A stretch of DNA of 64,000 nucleotides from MFAQ01 sp964429015. GTDB taxonomy: Bacteria; Patescibacteriota; Microgenomatia; UBA1400; MFAQ01. The stretch is from the NCBI GenBank assembly GCA_964429015.1, contig CAYSAM010000003.1, positions 6,902 through 70,901 on the forward strand, read 5' to 3'. Below are positions 15,806 to 25,734 of this stretch, piece by piece (position 1 is the stretch's first letter; every line of letters begins with the position of its first letter). The position numbers were made by a program, and so were the translations under genes. The notes under the pieces are model-generated. The model was given only the letters and a program-made list of their open reading frames with translations, searched no databases and was not told the origin of the DNA.

Positions 15806-15839
15806 ACTAACAACCTATAACTAAAAACCAAGAATAAAT

Positions 15840-16463
15840 ATGGCAAAATATACCGACCCCAAATGCAGACTATGTAGAAGAGAAGGCACTAAGCTTTATC
15901 TCAAAGGTGCTCGCTGTCTTTCCCCCAAATGTCCCATCGACAAAAAAGGCGCTCAAGTTCCAGGTCAACACGGCAAAAAAAGAGCTCGTGGTCGATTATC
16001 TGGATTTGGTTTACAGCTAAGAGAAAAGCAAAAAGCCAAGAGAACTTACTCTGTTTTGGAATCACAGTTCCATGGTTACTACGATCAAGCTATCAAGTCC
16101 CAAGGAAACACTTCTGAAGTTCTCATGCAACTTTTAGAATCTCGCTTAGACAACATTTGTTACCGTCTTGGTTTTGTCACTTCCCGTTCTTTGGCTCGCC
16201 AACTTGTTACTCATGGCAATATTTTAGTTAACGGTAAAAAAGTCGATGTTCCTTCTTTCCAAACCAAACCAGGTATGACTATTTCTCTTCCCGAAAAAGC
16301 CGCCAAGTTCGATTTTGTCGCACCAAATCTAAACGACAAAAACGTTCCTGCCAAATGGCTCTCTCGTAAAGGCACCGAAGGCAAAATCGACCGTATGCCT
16401 ACCTCAGACGAAATTGGCTCCGAAATCAAAGCCAACCTCATTATTGAGTACTACTCTAGATAA
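15840..16463 (+). CDS. rpsD: 30S ribosomal protein uS4
   Basis: A 207-residue S4 with an N-terminal cysteine cluster (CRLCRREG...CLSPKC), the zinc-binding form, and an S4 RNA-binding domain around LESRLDNICYRLGFVTSR. It is a primary 16S binder. Order rpsM-rpsK-rpsD-rpoA-rplQ is the typical alpha operon. Confidence 0.97.
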   Translation: MAKYTDPKCRLCRREGTKLYLKGARCLSPKCPIDKKGAQVPGQHGKKRARGRLSGFGLQLREKQKAKRTYSVLESQFHGYYDQAIKSQGNTSEVLMQLLESRLDNICYRLGFVTSRSLARQLVTHGNILVNGKKVDVPSFQTKPGMTISLPEKAAKFDFVAPNLNDKNVPAKWLSRKGTEGKIDRMPTSDEIGSEIKANLIIEYYSR

Positions 16464-16494
16464 TAATTTAATAATTAACTAACAACAAAACAAC

Positions 16495-17397
16495 ATGTTA
16501 GAACCAAACTTCAAGATAAATATCAAAGATAAAGGAGACAACTCCGCCGAGGTAATTATCGAGCCACTTCCACAGAACTTTGGACACACTGTCGGCAATG
16601 CTTTAAGACGCGTTTTATTAACTTCTCTTATTGGCGGTGCTGCTATTAGAGTCAAAATCGATGGTGTTACCCATCAATTTTCTACCTTAGATGGTATCAA
16701 AGAAGACATTCTCGAATTTATTTTAAATCTAAAAACCCTCAACTTTTCTGTCGACTCAGATGAGCCAGTAGAGGTCAAGCTAAAAGTGTCTGGTGAAAAA
16801 ACCATTACCGCAGCAGATCTCGATTTACCAGCCAACGTTGAAGTTGCCAATCCCGAAACTGTTCTACTTCACTCCACCGCTTCCAAGAGCAAATTCAATG
16901 CTACTATCACCGTCGCTTCTGGTATGGGCTATGTTGCTGCTGAAGAACACGCTACCAACGAAGTTGGTGTCATTCCTCTAGACGCTTCTTTTTCTCCAGT
17001 AATCAAAGCCAACTATACCGTCGAAGCTGCTCGTGTAGGTCGATCCAGTAACTACGACAAAGTTCGCTTGGCTCTAACTACCGATGGCACCACCACCCCA
17101 GAGGCCGCAGTTCGTGAGTCTGCTCGCATTCTTACCAACTTCTTTGGCTTCGTAAACTCCGAAGAGGCCTACACTCAAGATGAAAAAGTCAAAACCAGCA
17201 AAGAAACCTCAGGTTTTGTGGACGATCTCGATCTTCCAACCAGAGTCCTAAATGCTCTTCGCAAATCCGGTATCAACAAATTATCAGACCTAAAAGCTCT
17301 TTCTCTAGCTGACCTTAAAAAAGTCAAAAACCTTGGCGAAAAATCTGCCCTCCAAGTCGTCGACAAAGCCAAAGAGAAGGGTGTAATTATTGAATAA
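16495..17397 (+). CDS. rpoA: RNA polymerase alpha subunit
   Basis: A 300-residue alpha subunit. The N-terminal dimerisation domain includes GHTVGNALRRVLLTSLIGGA; the C-terminal DNA-binding domain (about 245-298) has LPTRVLNALRKSGINKLSDL with helix-hairpin-helix KNLGEKS. Both domains are present, although the linker is short. Confidence 0.97.
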   Translation: MLEPNFKINIKDKGDNSAEVIIEPLPQNFGHTVGNALRRVLLTSLIGGAAIRVKIDGVTHQFSTLDGIKEDILEFILNLKTLNFSVDSDEPVEVKLKVSGEKTITAADLDLPANVEVANPETVLLHSTASKSKFNATITVASGMGYVAAEEHATNEVGVIPLDASFSPVIKANYTVEAARVGRSSNYDKVRLALTTDGTTTPEAAVRESARILTNFFGFVNSEEAYTQDEKVKTSKETSGFVDDLDLPTRVLNALRKSGINKLSDLKALSLADLKKVKNLGEKSALQVVDKAKEKGVIIE

Positions 17398-17400
17398 AAT

Positions 17401-17814
17401 ATGTCACGTCGTCATCAAGCCAAACTTGCCAAACTAAATCGTTCTTCCAAACAAAGAGCCTCTTTGTTTCGCACACAGTTAAACCAACTTATCCAAAACG
17501 GGTCATTGGCTACTACCGTTGTCAAAGCAAAAGTGATTAAACGTCTTTTTGATCGTCTAGCTTCCAAAGCAGTCGATGGTACTTTGTCTGATAGACGACG
17601 CATTGCTTCCACTTTGGGTCATCCCAAAAATGCAAACAAGCTTTTCGATCTTATTGTTCCTGCTATGGGCGGTCGCAAGAGTGGTTTTACCACTATCCAA
17701 AAAACTGGTGTTCGCAAAGGCGACGCTACCACCACAGCTACTCTTTCCTTTGTTATTCCCATGCCCGTGCGTCCAGAAGTAGTTAAGGAAAAGAAAATAG
17801 AAAAAACCAAATAA
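17401..17814 (+). CDS. rplQ: 50S ribosomal protein bL17
   Basis: A 137-residue L17 with RRHQAKLAKLNRSSKQRASLF at the start. Family-typical KAKVIKRLFDRLASKA follows. It binds near the exit tunnel. It follows rpoA by three bases. Confidence 0.95.
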   Translation: MSRRHQAKLAKLNRSSKQRASLFRTQLNQLIQNGSLATTVVKAKVIKRLFDRLASKAVDGTLSDRRRIASTLGHPKNANKLFDLIVPAMGGRKSGFTTIQKTGVRKGDATTTATLSFVIPMPVRPEVVKEKKIEKTK

Positions 17815-17819
17815 ATCTT

Positions 17820-18260
17820 ATGAAAACAACTACCCTAACACCCAAAGACATCACTCGTAAGTGGCACTTGGTCGATCTAAGTGGTCAAGTTCTTGGTCGC
17901 TCTGCTGTCAAAATTGCTCGCCTTTTAGCTGGTAAAGACAAAGTTTTAACAGGTGACCATCTCGATAATGGTGACTACGTTGTAGCTCTAAACGCCAAAA
18001 GTTTTGTTGTAACAGGCAAAAAACTAACCGACAAAATGTATTATTCTCACTCAGGATTTGCTGGTGGATTCAAAGAAAAAAACCTACAACAAATGATCGA
18101 AAAAGATCCTCGTAAGGTTATAGAAAAAGCTGTAAAAGGTATGTTACCAAAAGACAAACACCAACAAAATCGTCTCCGAAGACTCAAGGTCTACACTGAC
18201 GACAAACATCCTTACGCTGTTCAACTTGGATTAGTCAAAAAAGAAGAAGCTAAGTCCTAA
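17820..18260 (+). CDS. rplM: 50S ribosomal protein uL13
   Basis: A 146-residue L13, an early 50S assembly protein. Conserved parts are RKWHLVDLSGQVLGRSAVKI, NGDYVVALNA, and KGMLPKDKHQQNRLRRLKVY. It is paired with rpsI as usual. Confidence 0.97.
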   Translation: MKTTTLTPKDITRKWHLVDLSGQVLGRSAVKIARLLAGKDKVLTGDHLDNGDYVVALNAKSFVVTGKKLTDKMYYSHSGFAGGFKEKNLQQMIEKDPRKVIEKAVKGMLPKDKHQQNRLRRLKVYTDDKHPYAVQLGLVKKEEAKS

Positions 18261-18290
18261 ATATAAAATATAAAATTTAAAATAATCTAA

Positions 18291-18770
18291 ATGGCTCAAA
18301 AACTATCCAAAAAATCCAAAGTTGCAGTAAAACCAGTAAAATCTGCTGTTACCAAAAAAGGTGCCCTAACCATGCCCAAAGAGTTTTTCTCTGGTCTAGG
18401 TCGTCGCAAAACAGCTGTTGCTCGTGTTCGTATCTGGTCTGGTAAGCAAGAAATGGTTGTCAATGGCAAGCCAATCTCTGAGTACTTCAAAGGTGATGTT
18501 TTCAAAAAAACTTACAACGCTCCTTTCTTAGCTACAGACTCCCTTGGTCAGTTTACTGGTAGTGTCAAAGTTGCTGGGTCCGGCCTTATGGGCCAGGTCG
18601 ACGCTTTAGTCCACGGTATTGCTCGTGCTTTAATCAAAGTCAATCCAGAAGGCTACAAACAAGTCCTTCGCGATAAAGGTTTCCTAACTCGTGATCCACG
18701 CATGAAAGAAACCAGAAAGCCAGGCCAAGGTGGCAAGGCTCGCTCCAAGAAACAATCTCCAAAGCGTTAA
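18291..18770 (+). CDS. rpsI: 30S ribosomal protein uS9
   Basis: A 159-residue S9. After a lysine-rich N-terminal extension of about 30 residues, GLGRRKTAVARVRIW starts the core; the basic tail RKPGQGGKARSKKQSPKR reaches toward the P site. Last gene of the ribosomal cluster and followed by a strong terminator. Confidence 0.97.
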   Translation: MAQKLSKKSKVAVKPVKSAVTKKGALTMPKEFFSGLGRRKTAVARVRIWSGKQEMVVNGKPISEYFKGDVFKKTYNAPFLATDSLGQFTGSVKVAGSGLMGQVDALVHGIARALIKVNPEGYKQVLRDKGFLTRDPRMKETRKPGQGGKARSKKQSPKR

Positions 18771-18775
18771 TCTTA

Positions 18776-18807
18776 AAAAAATACCCCCTGTTGGGGGTAT
18801 TTTTTTG
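18776..18807 (+). terminator. Terminator after rpsI
   Basis: AAATACCCCC/GGGGGTATTT stem with a TGTT loop and a T run. Confidence 0.9.
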
Positions 18808-18808
18808 C

Positions 18809-18821
18809 TAAACTACATTAG
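18809..18821 (+). promoter_or_regulatory. Leaderless-type -10 of the 18821 gene
   Basis: TAAACT (18809-18814), six bases, then the GTG start codon. Confidence 0.5.
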
Positions 18822-21800
18822 TGACCAGTTTTTTTACCTATCTTCACAAGCTTAACAAAGTAAAAGTTGGAATAATTTTTTTATCTCTTTGTTTTTTGGT
18901 GTCAGTCGCCGTTTTTATTTTGCCTCAACTTCGTCAAACTGCGCGCATCAAACTTGGATCAGTAGACGGGCTAACTATAACCGCTGATAAGCAGGACTCT
19001 CTCGGTATCTTCACCAATACCCAATTTACCGTCAAAACAGATACTGATCTGAGCTCTTCCGACATCAAAAAGAACCTCACCATTTTTCCTGCTACAGAAT
19101 TCGATATTCAGCCGATTTCTGCACGTCAATTCACCTTAACTCCAAAACAACACCTCCTAGATAACAGTATCTACAGAATCGAAGTCAAAACCAATCAAAA
19201 AACTTTTTCGTGGGCATTTCAAACCAAAAATGATTTTCGTGTAGTCAATTCTCTTCCAGCCGACAAAACAGCCTACGTACCCACAAACACAGGTATAGAA
19301 CTAATTTTTAGCCACGACAACTGGGAAGATCCAAAAAGTTTCTTTTCTATTCATCCCAAGACGGAAGTAAGTTTCGAGCGCCACGGCCGGACCGCCTCAT
19401 TTTTGCCTAAGTCCTTAAATCCCGGAACTCTTTATACCGTTACTCTCAAAAAAGGTCTAAAGCTAAACGGTACTGTCGATATCCTAAAAGACGATTTCAC
19501 TTTTCAATTCGAAACAAAACCTTCCACTCCAATACAATCAAAAGTAAGCTTTTCCAAACTAACTTACGAATTTTCTGACACAGTAACACCAGCTTTCGAT
19601 GTCTATGTTCCCAGTGAATCACTTTCGGCTATTTCTGCTGATATTTACAAATATCCCGGAGACTCAAGTTTTCTAAATCATCTAAATGAAAAAATCTCTA
19701 CCCCCTCGTGGGCAACTTACTCGGTTAGTAGCGATGTTTTACCAACTAACAATCTTACCAAAGTGGTTTCCCTAAATCTAAATATTCAAAAGCAAAAATA
19801 TAGTAACTTTTTCTCACTTCCCCAAACCCTACCTCTTGGACAATACCTTATCGAGGTATCTGCTGGTGGTCAAAAATCCCAAGCACTATTTCAGGTTACC
19901 AATGTTTCCGCTTACTTTACCCAAAGTGGCACCAAAACTCTAGTTTGGGTCAACAGTTTAGCAAACGCTCCACTTTCTGGTGCTACGGTAACTTACAACA
20001 ATAACAATCAGACCACCGATCAAAACGGCATCTCTTACTTCGAAACTGAACCCTCAGATATACAACTAGGTTTTCAAAATAAAACAACTATAGTTGCCGT
20101 GAAGCAGTCACTTGGAGCTCTTTATTTTCCTTTAAAGAGCGATTATTCTATTTTTTACCAAAAGCAATCACGCCAATCAGATAAGTACTGGAGTTATATT
20201 TATCTAGACAGGCCCACCTATCTTCCAACAGATACTGTAAAGCTTTGGGGTTTACTCAAAAACAGAGATCTGCCAGATAAAAAAACAGAATTTACCTTAG
20301 AGGTTACTCGCTCCGATTATCATTCTTGGGACTATCAGCCCATTGCTGTCTATTCCAAAAAAGTTACAACAACAGATTTAGGAACCTATCTCGAAGAAAT
20401 CAACCTCAATCAGTTTTCACCAGGCTGGTATACACTCAGTTTTAAGGTTGGTAATGATATCGTTATTAATTCAGGTTTTAGTGTTGAAACCTATGTCAAA
20501 CCAGCCTACAAAATTTCTGTTCAACCTTCGGTCAAAGCTGCTTTTTCTGGAGATCAAATTAATCTTTTAGGTCAGGCCCAATTTTTTGAGGGGACACCTG
20601 TTGTTGGTTTACCGCTAAAAAGCTACAATTCTGACAGTAGTCTAGCTTCACTTACTCCAATCACTGACAACCAGGGTAAATTTTCAGTTTCTGTTCCTGT
20701 AAATAATGGTTCTGCAAATTATTCTCCTAATAATGTGAGTTTTACTTTCTCTCCAAAAAATCCTGAAGAGGGGCAAATTTCTGGAAGCGCCAGCCTTGCT
20801 GTCTTTTCCTCTTCTCTCTATTTTCCTTATCCACGCATAGACAATAAAAACAATCAATCATCAGTTACTATCAACCTTCGTCAAGTAGATCTTCAAAAAT
20901 ACTCTCCCACAGCCGACCTCGCCGAGGTTTTTAATCCAGCACCAAATCAAAATGTTCACGCTGTTATTTATCAAATCGATTGGCTCAAAAATCAGGTTGG
21001 TACGTACTACGATTTTATAAACAAGGTAACCTCTCCAACTTACGAATACTCACAATCTCAAAAGCAAATAGGGGAGTTTGACTTGGTTACAAATAGTTCT
21101 GGTCAAGCCACTTATAGTGTCAATCTCCCCGAAAATACAACATATAAAATTTCATTTTCTTCCAAGGATTCACTGGGCAGGACGGTTACTCAAGAAGCCA
21201 TTTTGTACGGTAACAATTATGGTAATTCAGACGACAATTTTCTTTATCTAAAAACCGATAAAGAACAAGAGAAACCAAATACGTATAATATCGGCGAGCA
21301 AGTTAACCTTCATATTGAACAGGGTGGTAAAACTATAGCCGAAAACGAGTCAGACAAGTTTCTTTTTATTGTTTCTCAGCGCGGAATCAGATCATATTAT
21401 CTCTCAGATAATGGCCTATTCAGCTTTAAATTTCCCGAAACCTTTATTCCAAACTTTTTTATCCAAGCAGTAAGATTCAACGGTCAAACCTACCAAGCTA
21501 CCGAAAATCTAAGCCTTTACTTCAACCAGGACTCCAAAAAATTAAACATTAAACTTTCCTCAGATAAACCTCTGTACGAACCTGCTGATACTGCCAAAAT
21601 TAACGTTACCACTTCAGACAATAGTGGCAATCCTATCCCTGCTGAAGTAGTCCTCAACGTGGTCGACGAGTCATATTATGCACTCTTCACAGATTATCTC
21701 AATCCACTTTCAGAGATATACAAATCTGTCCAAACAGATATCATTACTACTTACGCCACACATCAATATCCAAGCAACAACTCCGGAGCCGAAGGTGGTG

Positions 21801-24004
21801 GTTGTTTTCTTCCTGGAACCCAAATTCTTATGGCCGATGGAAAATCAAAAGGAATAGAGGAAATAAAAGTAGGTGATAATATTAAAACTCGTCAAAGTCT
21901 CACTGACAAAAAACTAGTTAGTGCTAAGGTCAAAGAAGTCTTCACTCATCAAGTCAACGGCTACCTGCTAATAAACAATCATCTTCGTGTCACCAAGGAG
22001 CACAACCTATATGTCAATGGTCGTTGGTTGACGGCAGGTGAGGTTAGGATTGGAGATAGTTATTTGTCAGTCGATGGAACTTACCAAACAATCAAGTCTA
22101 TAGAGCCTCAGTCTGGTTTGTACAATGTTTACAACTTATCTATCGACAATCTTCACACCTACTTTGCTGAGGGCTTTTATGTTCACAACGAAAAAGGCGG
22201 TTCCCTTTTCAAAGACACAGCCTTTTTCGGCAACCTAACTACCAATAATCAAGGTCAAGGGTCTGTTGATATAAAATTACCCGACAATCTCACTTCTTGG
22301 CGCGTGTCTTCAGTGGGACTCAGTTCCAATCTACAAGCAGGCAGTAAAACATTTCCACTGATTGTCAGGTTACCGTTTTTCCTCACCGCTACTCTTAATA
22401 CTGACTACTTAGTTTCAGATAAACCTGTTGTTGTTGTACGCGCCTTTGGAGACAGTCTAGTTTCTGGTGATCAGGTAAATCTAAAAGTCGAGTCTTCTAC
22501 CTTAAGTATCTCAAAATCAGTTTCTGGTCAAGCTTTCGAGCCCATAAAAATTGACATCAGTCCTCTAAAAGAAGGTCAACACAAACTAATTTTTACCGCC
22601 AGCTCACCAAAAGGTGGTTACAAGTTAGAAAGAACCATCAATGTTCTATCTACTCATCTTTCAAGGAGGTTTACAAAGTCTATCCCTCTAGCCGAAAATA
22701 TTTCTTCATCCTCTTTTTCTGCTCAAAATCAAAAACTCGTAATTGCAGATCAAGGGTTAGGGAAGTATTATTCTCAACTAACGTCTTTAACTTCCACTTG
22801 GGGTGATCGTCTAGATCAAAAAAACGCTCGATCCTTATCTCAGGAGTTGCTAAATCAATATTTCCAGGATCAAAAACCCGTGGAGAAAATAGATTTCAAT
22901 CTATACCAAACAAATACCGGAGGAATATCCCTCTTTCCTTACTCTGGTGCCGACATCGAAAACACATCCTTCATAGTAGCTTTAAGCAAAAATAAAATTG
23001 ACAACTCCGCTGTTAAAAGCTACCTGTACTCAGCTCTTACCAAAGCAAAAGATCCAAATACCGCCAGTAAAGCACTATTTGGTATTGCCAGTTTGGGTGA
23101 GCCGGTTCTTATCCAGATCAACAACATCATCGAAGATTCAAAAATAGATTTGGAGACAAAACTTTATCTTGGTTTGTCACTAGCAGAAATAGGTGACAAG
23201 GAAAAATCTTTATCACTCTACAAGGAGCTACTTGCCACAACCAAATTAGAAGAACAAAACATTTCCATCATTGCACTTTTTGCTGACCTGTCAGCCATAC
23301 TTGGTCAGTCAGAGGCAGACGATTTTCTTAACCGTGTCTTTACCACCTCATCTAAGGAGTACTCATTAGTAAGTCAAAAACTATTTGCACTTCAGAGTCT
23401 GTTACCAAGAGCCAGTACAGAACCAGTCGCTTTTACTTATAGTCTTGCTGGCACAGAAAAAAAGATCACTCTTGCCAAAGGGCAAAACTTAAACCTCTAT
23501 GTTACGGAAAAGGACTTAGCCACTCTAAAATTCTCAAATATCTCTGGTCAAGCCATCATCACTTCTGTTATTTCTGTTCCTGTAGAGCCTGCCAAAATGG
23601 CAGCCAATTCCAGCCTAGTTCTTACCAGAACCTTTTATGTTGCGGGTAAAGAATCAACTTCAATAGGTGAATCAGACTTAGTTAAAGTCGGTCTTACTTT
23701 CCAGATAAACGAAAATCTTCAAGATGGTTGTTATCAAGTTCAGGATGTTTTACCTTCCGGTCTAAAACCTGTTTCTGCCTTGTTATACCCCGGCCAAGAC
23801 ACCGATTTTTATCACTACCCCTACCAAATCGATGGCCAAAAAGTTAGTTTTTGTGTAACTAAAAACAGCACTAACAAAAATATTTACTACTATGCAAGAG
23901 TCGTAAACCAAGGCGTTTTCAAAGCAGAAAATGCCTTAATTCAGTCCTTAGCTAGCCCCTCCATTTTTACTCTCTCGCCTTCTTCTGAAGTAAATATAAA
24001 ATGA
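18821..24004 (+). CDS. Alpha-2-macroglobulin-like protein with an internal Hint/intein-like domain
   Basis: A 1727-residue envelope protein with GTG start and an N-terminal signal-anchor helix (about 16-38). Next come an Ig-like domain (about 145-230), MG repeats with the MG2-type YIYLDRPTYLPTDTVKLWG, and a bait-like region ending near residue 990. A 129-residue Hint domain (C995-N1123) follows, and the A2M core then resumes (LPDNLTSWRVSSVGLS). The usual thioester CxEQ is absent from the later helical domain. A2M proteins trap proteases; here trapping would be non-covalent. The stop overlaps the next gene (ATGA). Confidence 0.85.
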   Translation: MTSFFTYLHKLNKVKVGIIFLSLCFLVSVAVFILPQLRQTARIKLGSVDGLTITADKQDSLGIFTNTQFTVKTDTDLSSSDIKKNLTIFPATEFDIQPISARQFTLTPKQHLLDNSIYRIEVKTNQKTFSWAFQTKNDFRVVNSLPADKTAYVPTNTGIELIFSHDNWEDPKSFFSIHPKTEVSFERHGRTASFLPKSLNPGTLYTVTLKKGLKLNGTVDILKDDFTFQFETKPSTPIQSKVSFSKLTYEFSDTVTPAFDVYVPSESLSAISADIYKYPGDSSFLNHLNEKISTPSWATYSVSSDVLPTNNLTKVVSLNLNIQKQKYSNFFSLPQTLPLGQYLIEVSAGGQKSQALFQVTNVSAYFTQSGTKTLVWVNSLANAPLSGATVTYNNNNQTTDQNGISYFETEPSDIQLGFQNKTTIVAVKQSLGALYFPLKSDYSIFYQKQSRQSDKYWSYIYLDRPTYLPTDTVKLWGLLKNRDLPDKKTEFTLEVTRSDYHSWDYQPIAVYSKKVTTTDLGTYLEEINLNQFSPGWYTLSFKVGNDIVINSGFSVETYVKPAYKISVQPSVKAAFSGDQINLLGQAQFFEGTPVVGLPLKSYNSDSSLASLTPITDNQGKFSVSVPVNNGSANYSPNNVSFTFSPKNPEEGQISGSASLAVFSSSLYFPYPRIDNKNNQSSVTINLRQVDLQKYSPTADLAEVFNPAPNQNVHAVIYQIDWLKNQVGTYYDFINKVTSPTYEYSQSQKQIGEFDLVTNSSGQATYSVNLPENTTYKISFSSKDSLGRTVTQEAILYGNNYGNSDDNFLYLKTDKEQEKPNTYNIGEQVNLHIEQGGKTIAENESDKFLFIVSQRGIRSYYLSDNGLFSFKFPETFIPNFFIQAVRFNGQTYQATENLSLYFNQDSKKLNIKLSSDKPLYEPADTAKINVTTSDNSGNPIPAEVVLNVVDESYYALFTDYLNPLSEIYKSVQTDIITTYATHQYPSNNSGAEGGGCFLPGTQILMADGKSKGIEEIKVGDNIKTRQSLTDKKLVSAKVKEVFTHQVNGYLLINNHLRVTKEHNLYVNGRWLTAGEVRIGDSYLSVDGTYQTIKSIEPQSGLYNVYNLSIDNLHTYFAEGFYVHNEKGGSLFKDTAFFGNLTTNNQGQGSVDIKLPDNLTSWRVSSVGLSSNLQAGSKTFPLIVRLPFFLTATLNTDYLVSDKPVVVVRAFGDSLVSGDQVNLKVESSTLSISKSVSGQAFEPIKIDISPLKEGQHKLIFTASSPKGGYKLERTINVLSTHLSRRFTKSIPLAENISSSSFSAQNQKLVIADQGLGKYYSQLTSLTSTWGDRLDQKNARSLSQELLNQYFQDQKPVEKIDFNLYQTNTGGISLFPYSGADIENTSFIVALSKNKIDNSAVKSYLYSALTKAKDPNTASKALFGIASLGEPVLIQINNIIEDSKIDLETKLYLGLSLAEIGDKEKSLSLYKELLATTKLEEQNISIIALFADLSAILGQSEADDFLNRVFTTSSKEYSLVSQKLFALQSLLPRASTEPVAFTYSLAGTEKKITLAKGQNLNLYVTEKDLATLKFSNISGQAIITSVISVPVEPAKMAANSSLVLTRTFYVAGKESTSIGESDLVKVGLTFQINENLQDGCYQVQDVLPSGLKPVSALLYPGQDTDFYHYPYQIDGQKVSFCVTKNSTNKNIYYYARVVNQGVFKAENALIQSLASPSIFTLSPSSEVNIK
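21803..22189 (+). other. Hint (intein-like/BIL) domain inside the A2M protein
   Basis: Residues 995-1123. It begins CFLPGTQILMADGKSKGIEE, has the block-B-like VTKEHNLYVNGRW, and ends YFAEGFYVHN followed by Glu. The N-terminal Cys, TxxH-type histidine and terminal His-Asn are the self-cleavage residues of Hint domains. No homing endonuclease is present. The +1 residue is Glu rather than Cys/Ser/Thr, which fits a bacterial intein-like domain that cleaves rather than one that splices efficiently. Confidence 0.85.
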
Positions 24005-25734
24005 AGTTTTGGCAGCTTATTCTTGGTTTTTCTCTGATGCTATCTATTGTCTTTTTGTCATTCCGGTCCCGGTCTAATACTCAGTCCTCATCATTGCTAG
24101 TAGAGCGTGGCAATCCAGAGTCAATCTCGACCACCTTTGCCTACGATCAAAATACTTTTCTAAATTCACTTTCATCTTCAAATTTCTCAAAAAATAAATA
24201 CGCAAAAGGAGTAATTATTCCTCATCACCTCCTGGCCTCTCCGCTTATTGTCAAAGGAATAAGTATGCTCAGCGTAATTGATCCTCAAAGTACTGTTATT
24301 CTGCTATCTCCCAATCATGCAAACCTAGGAAGCTGCGACATTGTCTCTTCAAATCTTCCCTGGTCCACTCCATATGGAGAAGTCGAAATAGACAAAAAAT
24401 TGCAAGATGAGTACTTAGTTTCAAAACAAATTTGCATTGATAATTACAGTATAAAAGAAGAACATGGTATCGCTACCATCTTGCCATATCTTAAGTATTT
24501 TTACCCTCAAGTCAAAGTTCTCCCACTCGCATTTAAAAAAAATATTTCCGAGGAAAAGTTAGAAAAAATAGCCTCATTGCTTTCACAAACTTTAAAATAT
24601 CAAACTAACTTTTTAATTAGCTCAATTGATTTTTCACACAACCTTAGTCTTTCAGAGTCCCAAAAAAAAGATTTGCTAACCGAAAAATATATCGAATACA
24701 AAGACGTCAAAACCATAAAAAATCTTTCCTCTGACTTTCTAGATTCGCCATCGGTACTAATAAATACTTTGCAAATAGCCCAAAAAAACGATCTTACTAC
24801 AAATCAAGAAAATCACAAATCTTCGTACGATTTTGGCTCAAACAGCGATGGGGTTACAAGCTATTTTGTTTATAGTCTGACTCCAAAACAAACAGATCAA
24901 AATTTGACTCTTTTATTTGGCGGCGATGTTATGCTTGGTCGCTCTGTAAATACTCAAATTAGAAATTTTGCCGACTATGCCTGGCCAACCAAACTAGTTT
25001 CCGAGTTCACAAAACAGTCAGATCTTTTTCTTATAAACCTAGAGTCACCATTCAAGTCAGGGTGTGAGCCAACCGACAAGGGTATGGTTTTTTGTGCTCA
25101 CCCCAATAGCGTGGCCACCCTCGTTAGCGCTGGTGTCGACGTTGTCAATATAGCCAATAACCATATTTATAATCAGGGCAAAGAGGGTTTATTAGAAACT
25201 ATCAATATTTTAAATAAAAATAACATTGTATTTGTAGGGGCGGACCCCCGTGTCCGCCCGTTAGATAACCCATTTAGTTCAATCATCACCATCAAAAATA
25301 CCAAAATAGCCATCTTAGGTTTCAATGATATTGCACCCTTTCCCCAAGAGGTAAACAAATTGACAGTAGAAAATCTAACAAGCCAAATTAAAGGTGTTCG
25401 TTCTCAGGCAGACTTAGTCATTGTTACTTTTCACTGGGGAAACGAATACCAAAAAGCCAGCCCTCGTCAAAAGGAGTATGCTCACCTAGCTATCGACCAA
25501 GGTGCAGATGCCGTCATCGGTGCCCACCCTCACTGGGTGCAAGAGTTCGAGGAATACCAAGGCAAGCCTGTTTATTATTCACTTGGCAATCTGGTCTTCG
25601 ATCAAATGTGGTCCGAGGAAACCAAAAGTGGACTATTAGTAAAGCTTACCTATCAGAATAAAAAGCTTATCAAAACCGAAAACTTTCCCGTAAAAATCGA
25701 AAACTACGGCCAACCGTATATAATCAAATTATGA
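24001..25734 (+). CDS. Memo-like plus CapA-like fusion protein
   Basis: A 577-residue protein with an N-terminal membrane anchor (about 5-22). Residues about 40-290 look like the Memo/AMMECR1-linked B family (GVIIPHHLLASPLIV, LLSPNHANLG, ISSIDFSHNLSL). Residues about 300-575 are CapA/metallophosphatase-like, as in poly-gamma-glutamate capsule proteins (LFGGDVMLGRSV, NLESPF, NIANNHIYNQG, TFHWGNEY, IGAHPHWVQ). A 27-bp palindrome encodes VGADPRVRP (412-420) inside the CapA part. It is coupled to its neighbours by four-base overlaps. Confidence 0.82.
   Translation: MKFWQLILGFSLMLSIVFLSFRSRSNTQSSSLLVERGNPESISTTFAYDQNTFLNSLSSSNFSKNKYAKGVIIPHHLLASPLIVKGISMLSVIDPQSTVILLSPNHANLGSCDIVSSNLPWSTPYGEVEIDKKLQDEYLVSKQICIDNYSIKEEHGIATILPYLKYFYPQVKVLPLAFKKNISEEKLEKIASLLSQTLKYQTNFLISSIDFSHNLSLSESQKKDLLTEKYIEYKDVKTIKNLSSDFLDSPSVLINTLQIAQKNDLTTNQENHKSSYDFGSNSDGVTSYFVYSLTPKQTDQNLTLLFGGDVMLGRSVNTQIRNFADYAWPTKLVSEFTKQSDLFLINLESPFKSGCEPTDKGMVFCAHPNSVATLVSAGVDVVNIANNHIYNQGKEGLLETINILNKNNIVFVGADPRVRPLDNPFSSIITIKNTKIAILGFNDIAPFPQEVNKLTVENLTSQIKGVRSQADLVIVTFHWGNEYQKASPRQKEYAHLAIDQGADAVIGAHPHWVQEFEEYQGKPVYYSLGNLVFDQMWSEETKSGLLVKLTYQNKKLIKTENFPVKIENYGQPYIIKL
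25234..25260. repeat. REP-like palindrome translated inside the Memo-CapA gene
   Basis: GTAGGGGCGGACCCCCGTGT followed by CCGCCCG matches the GTAGGGGCAGGCCCCCGTGC-type element at 44104 and the one in the transposase gene at 43912. At 27 bp it keeps the reading frame. Confidence 0.8.
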
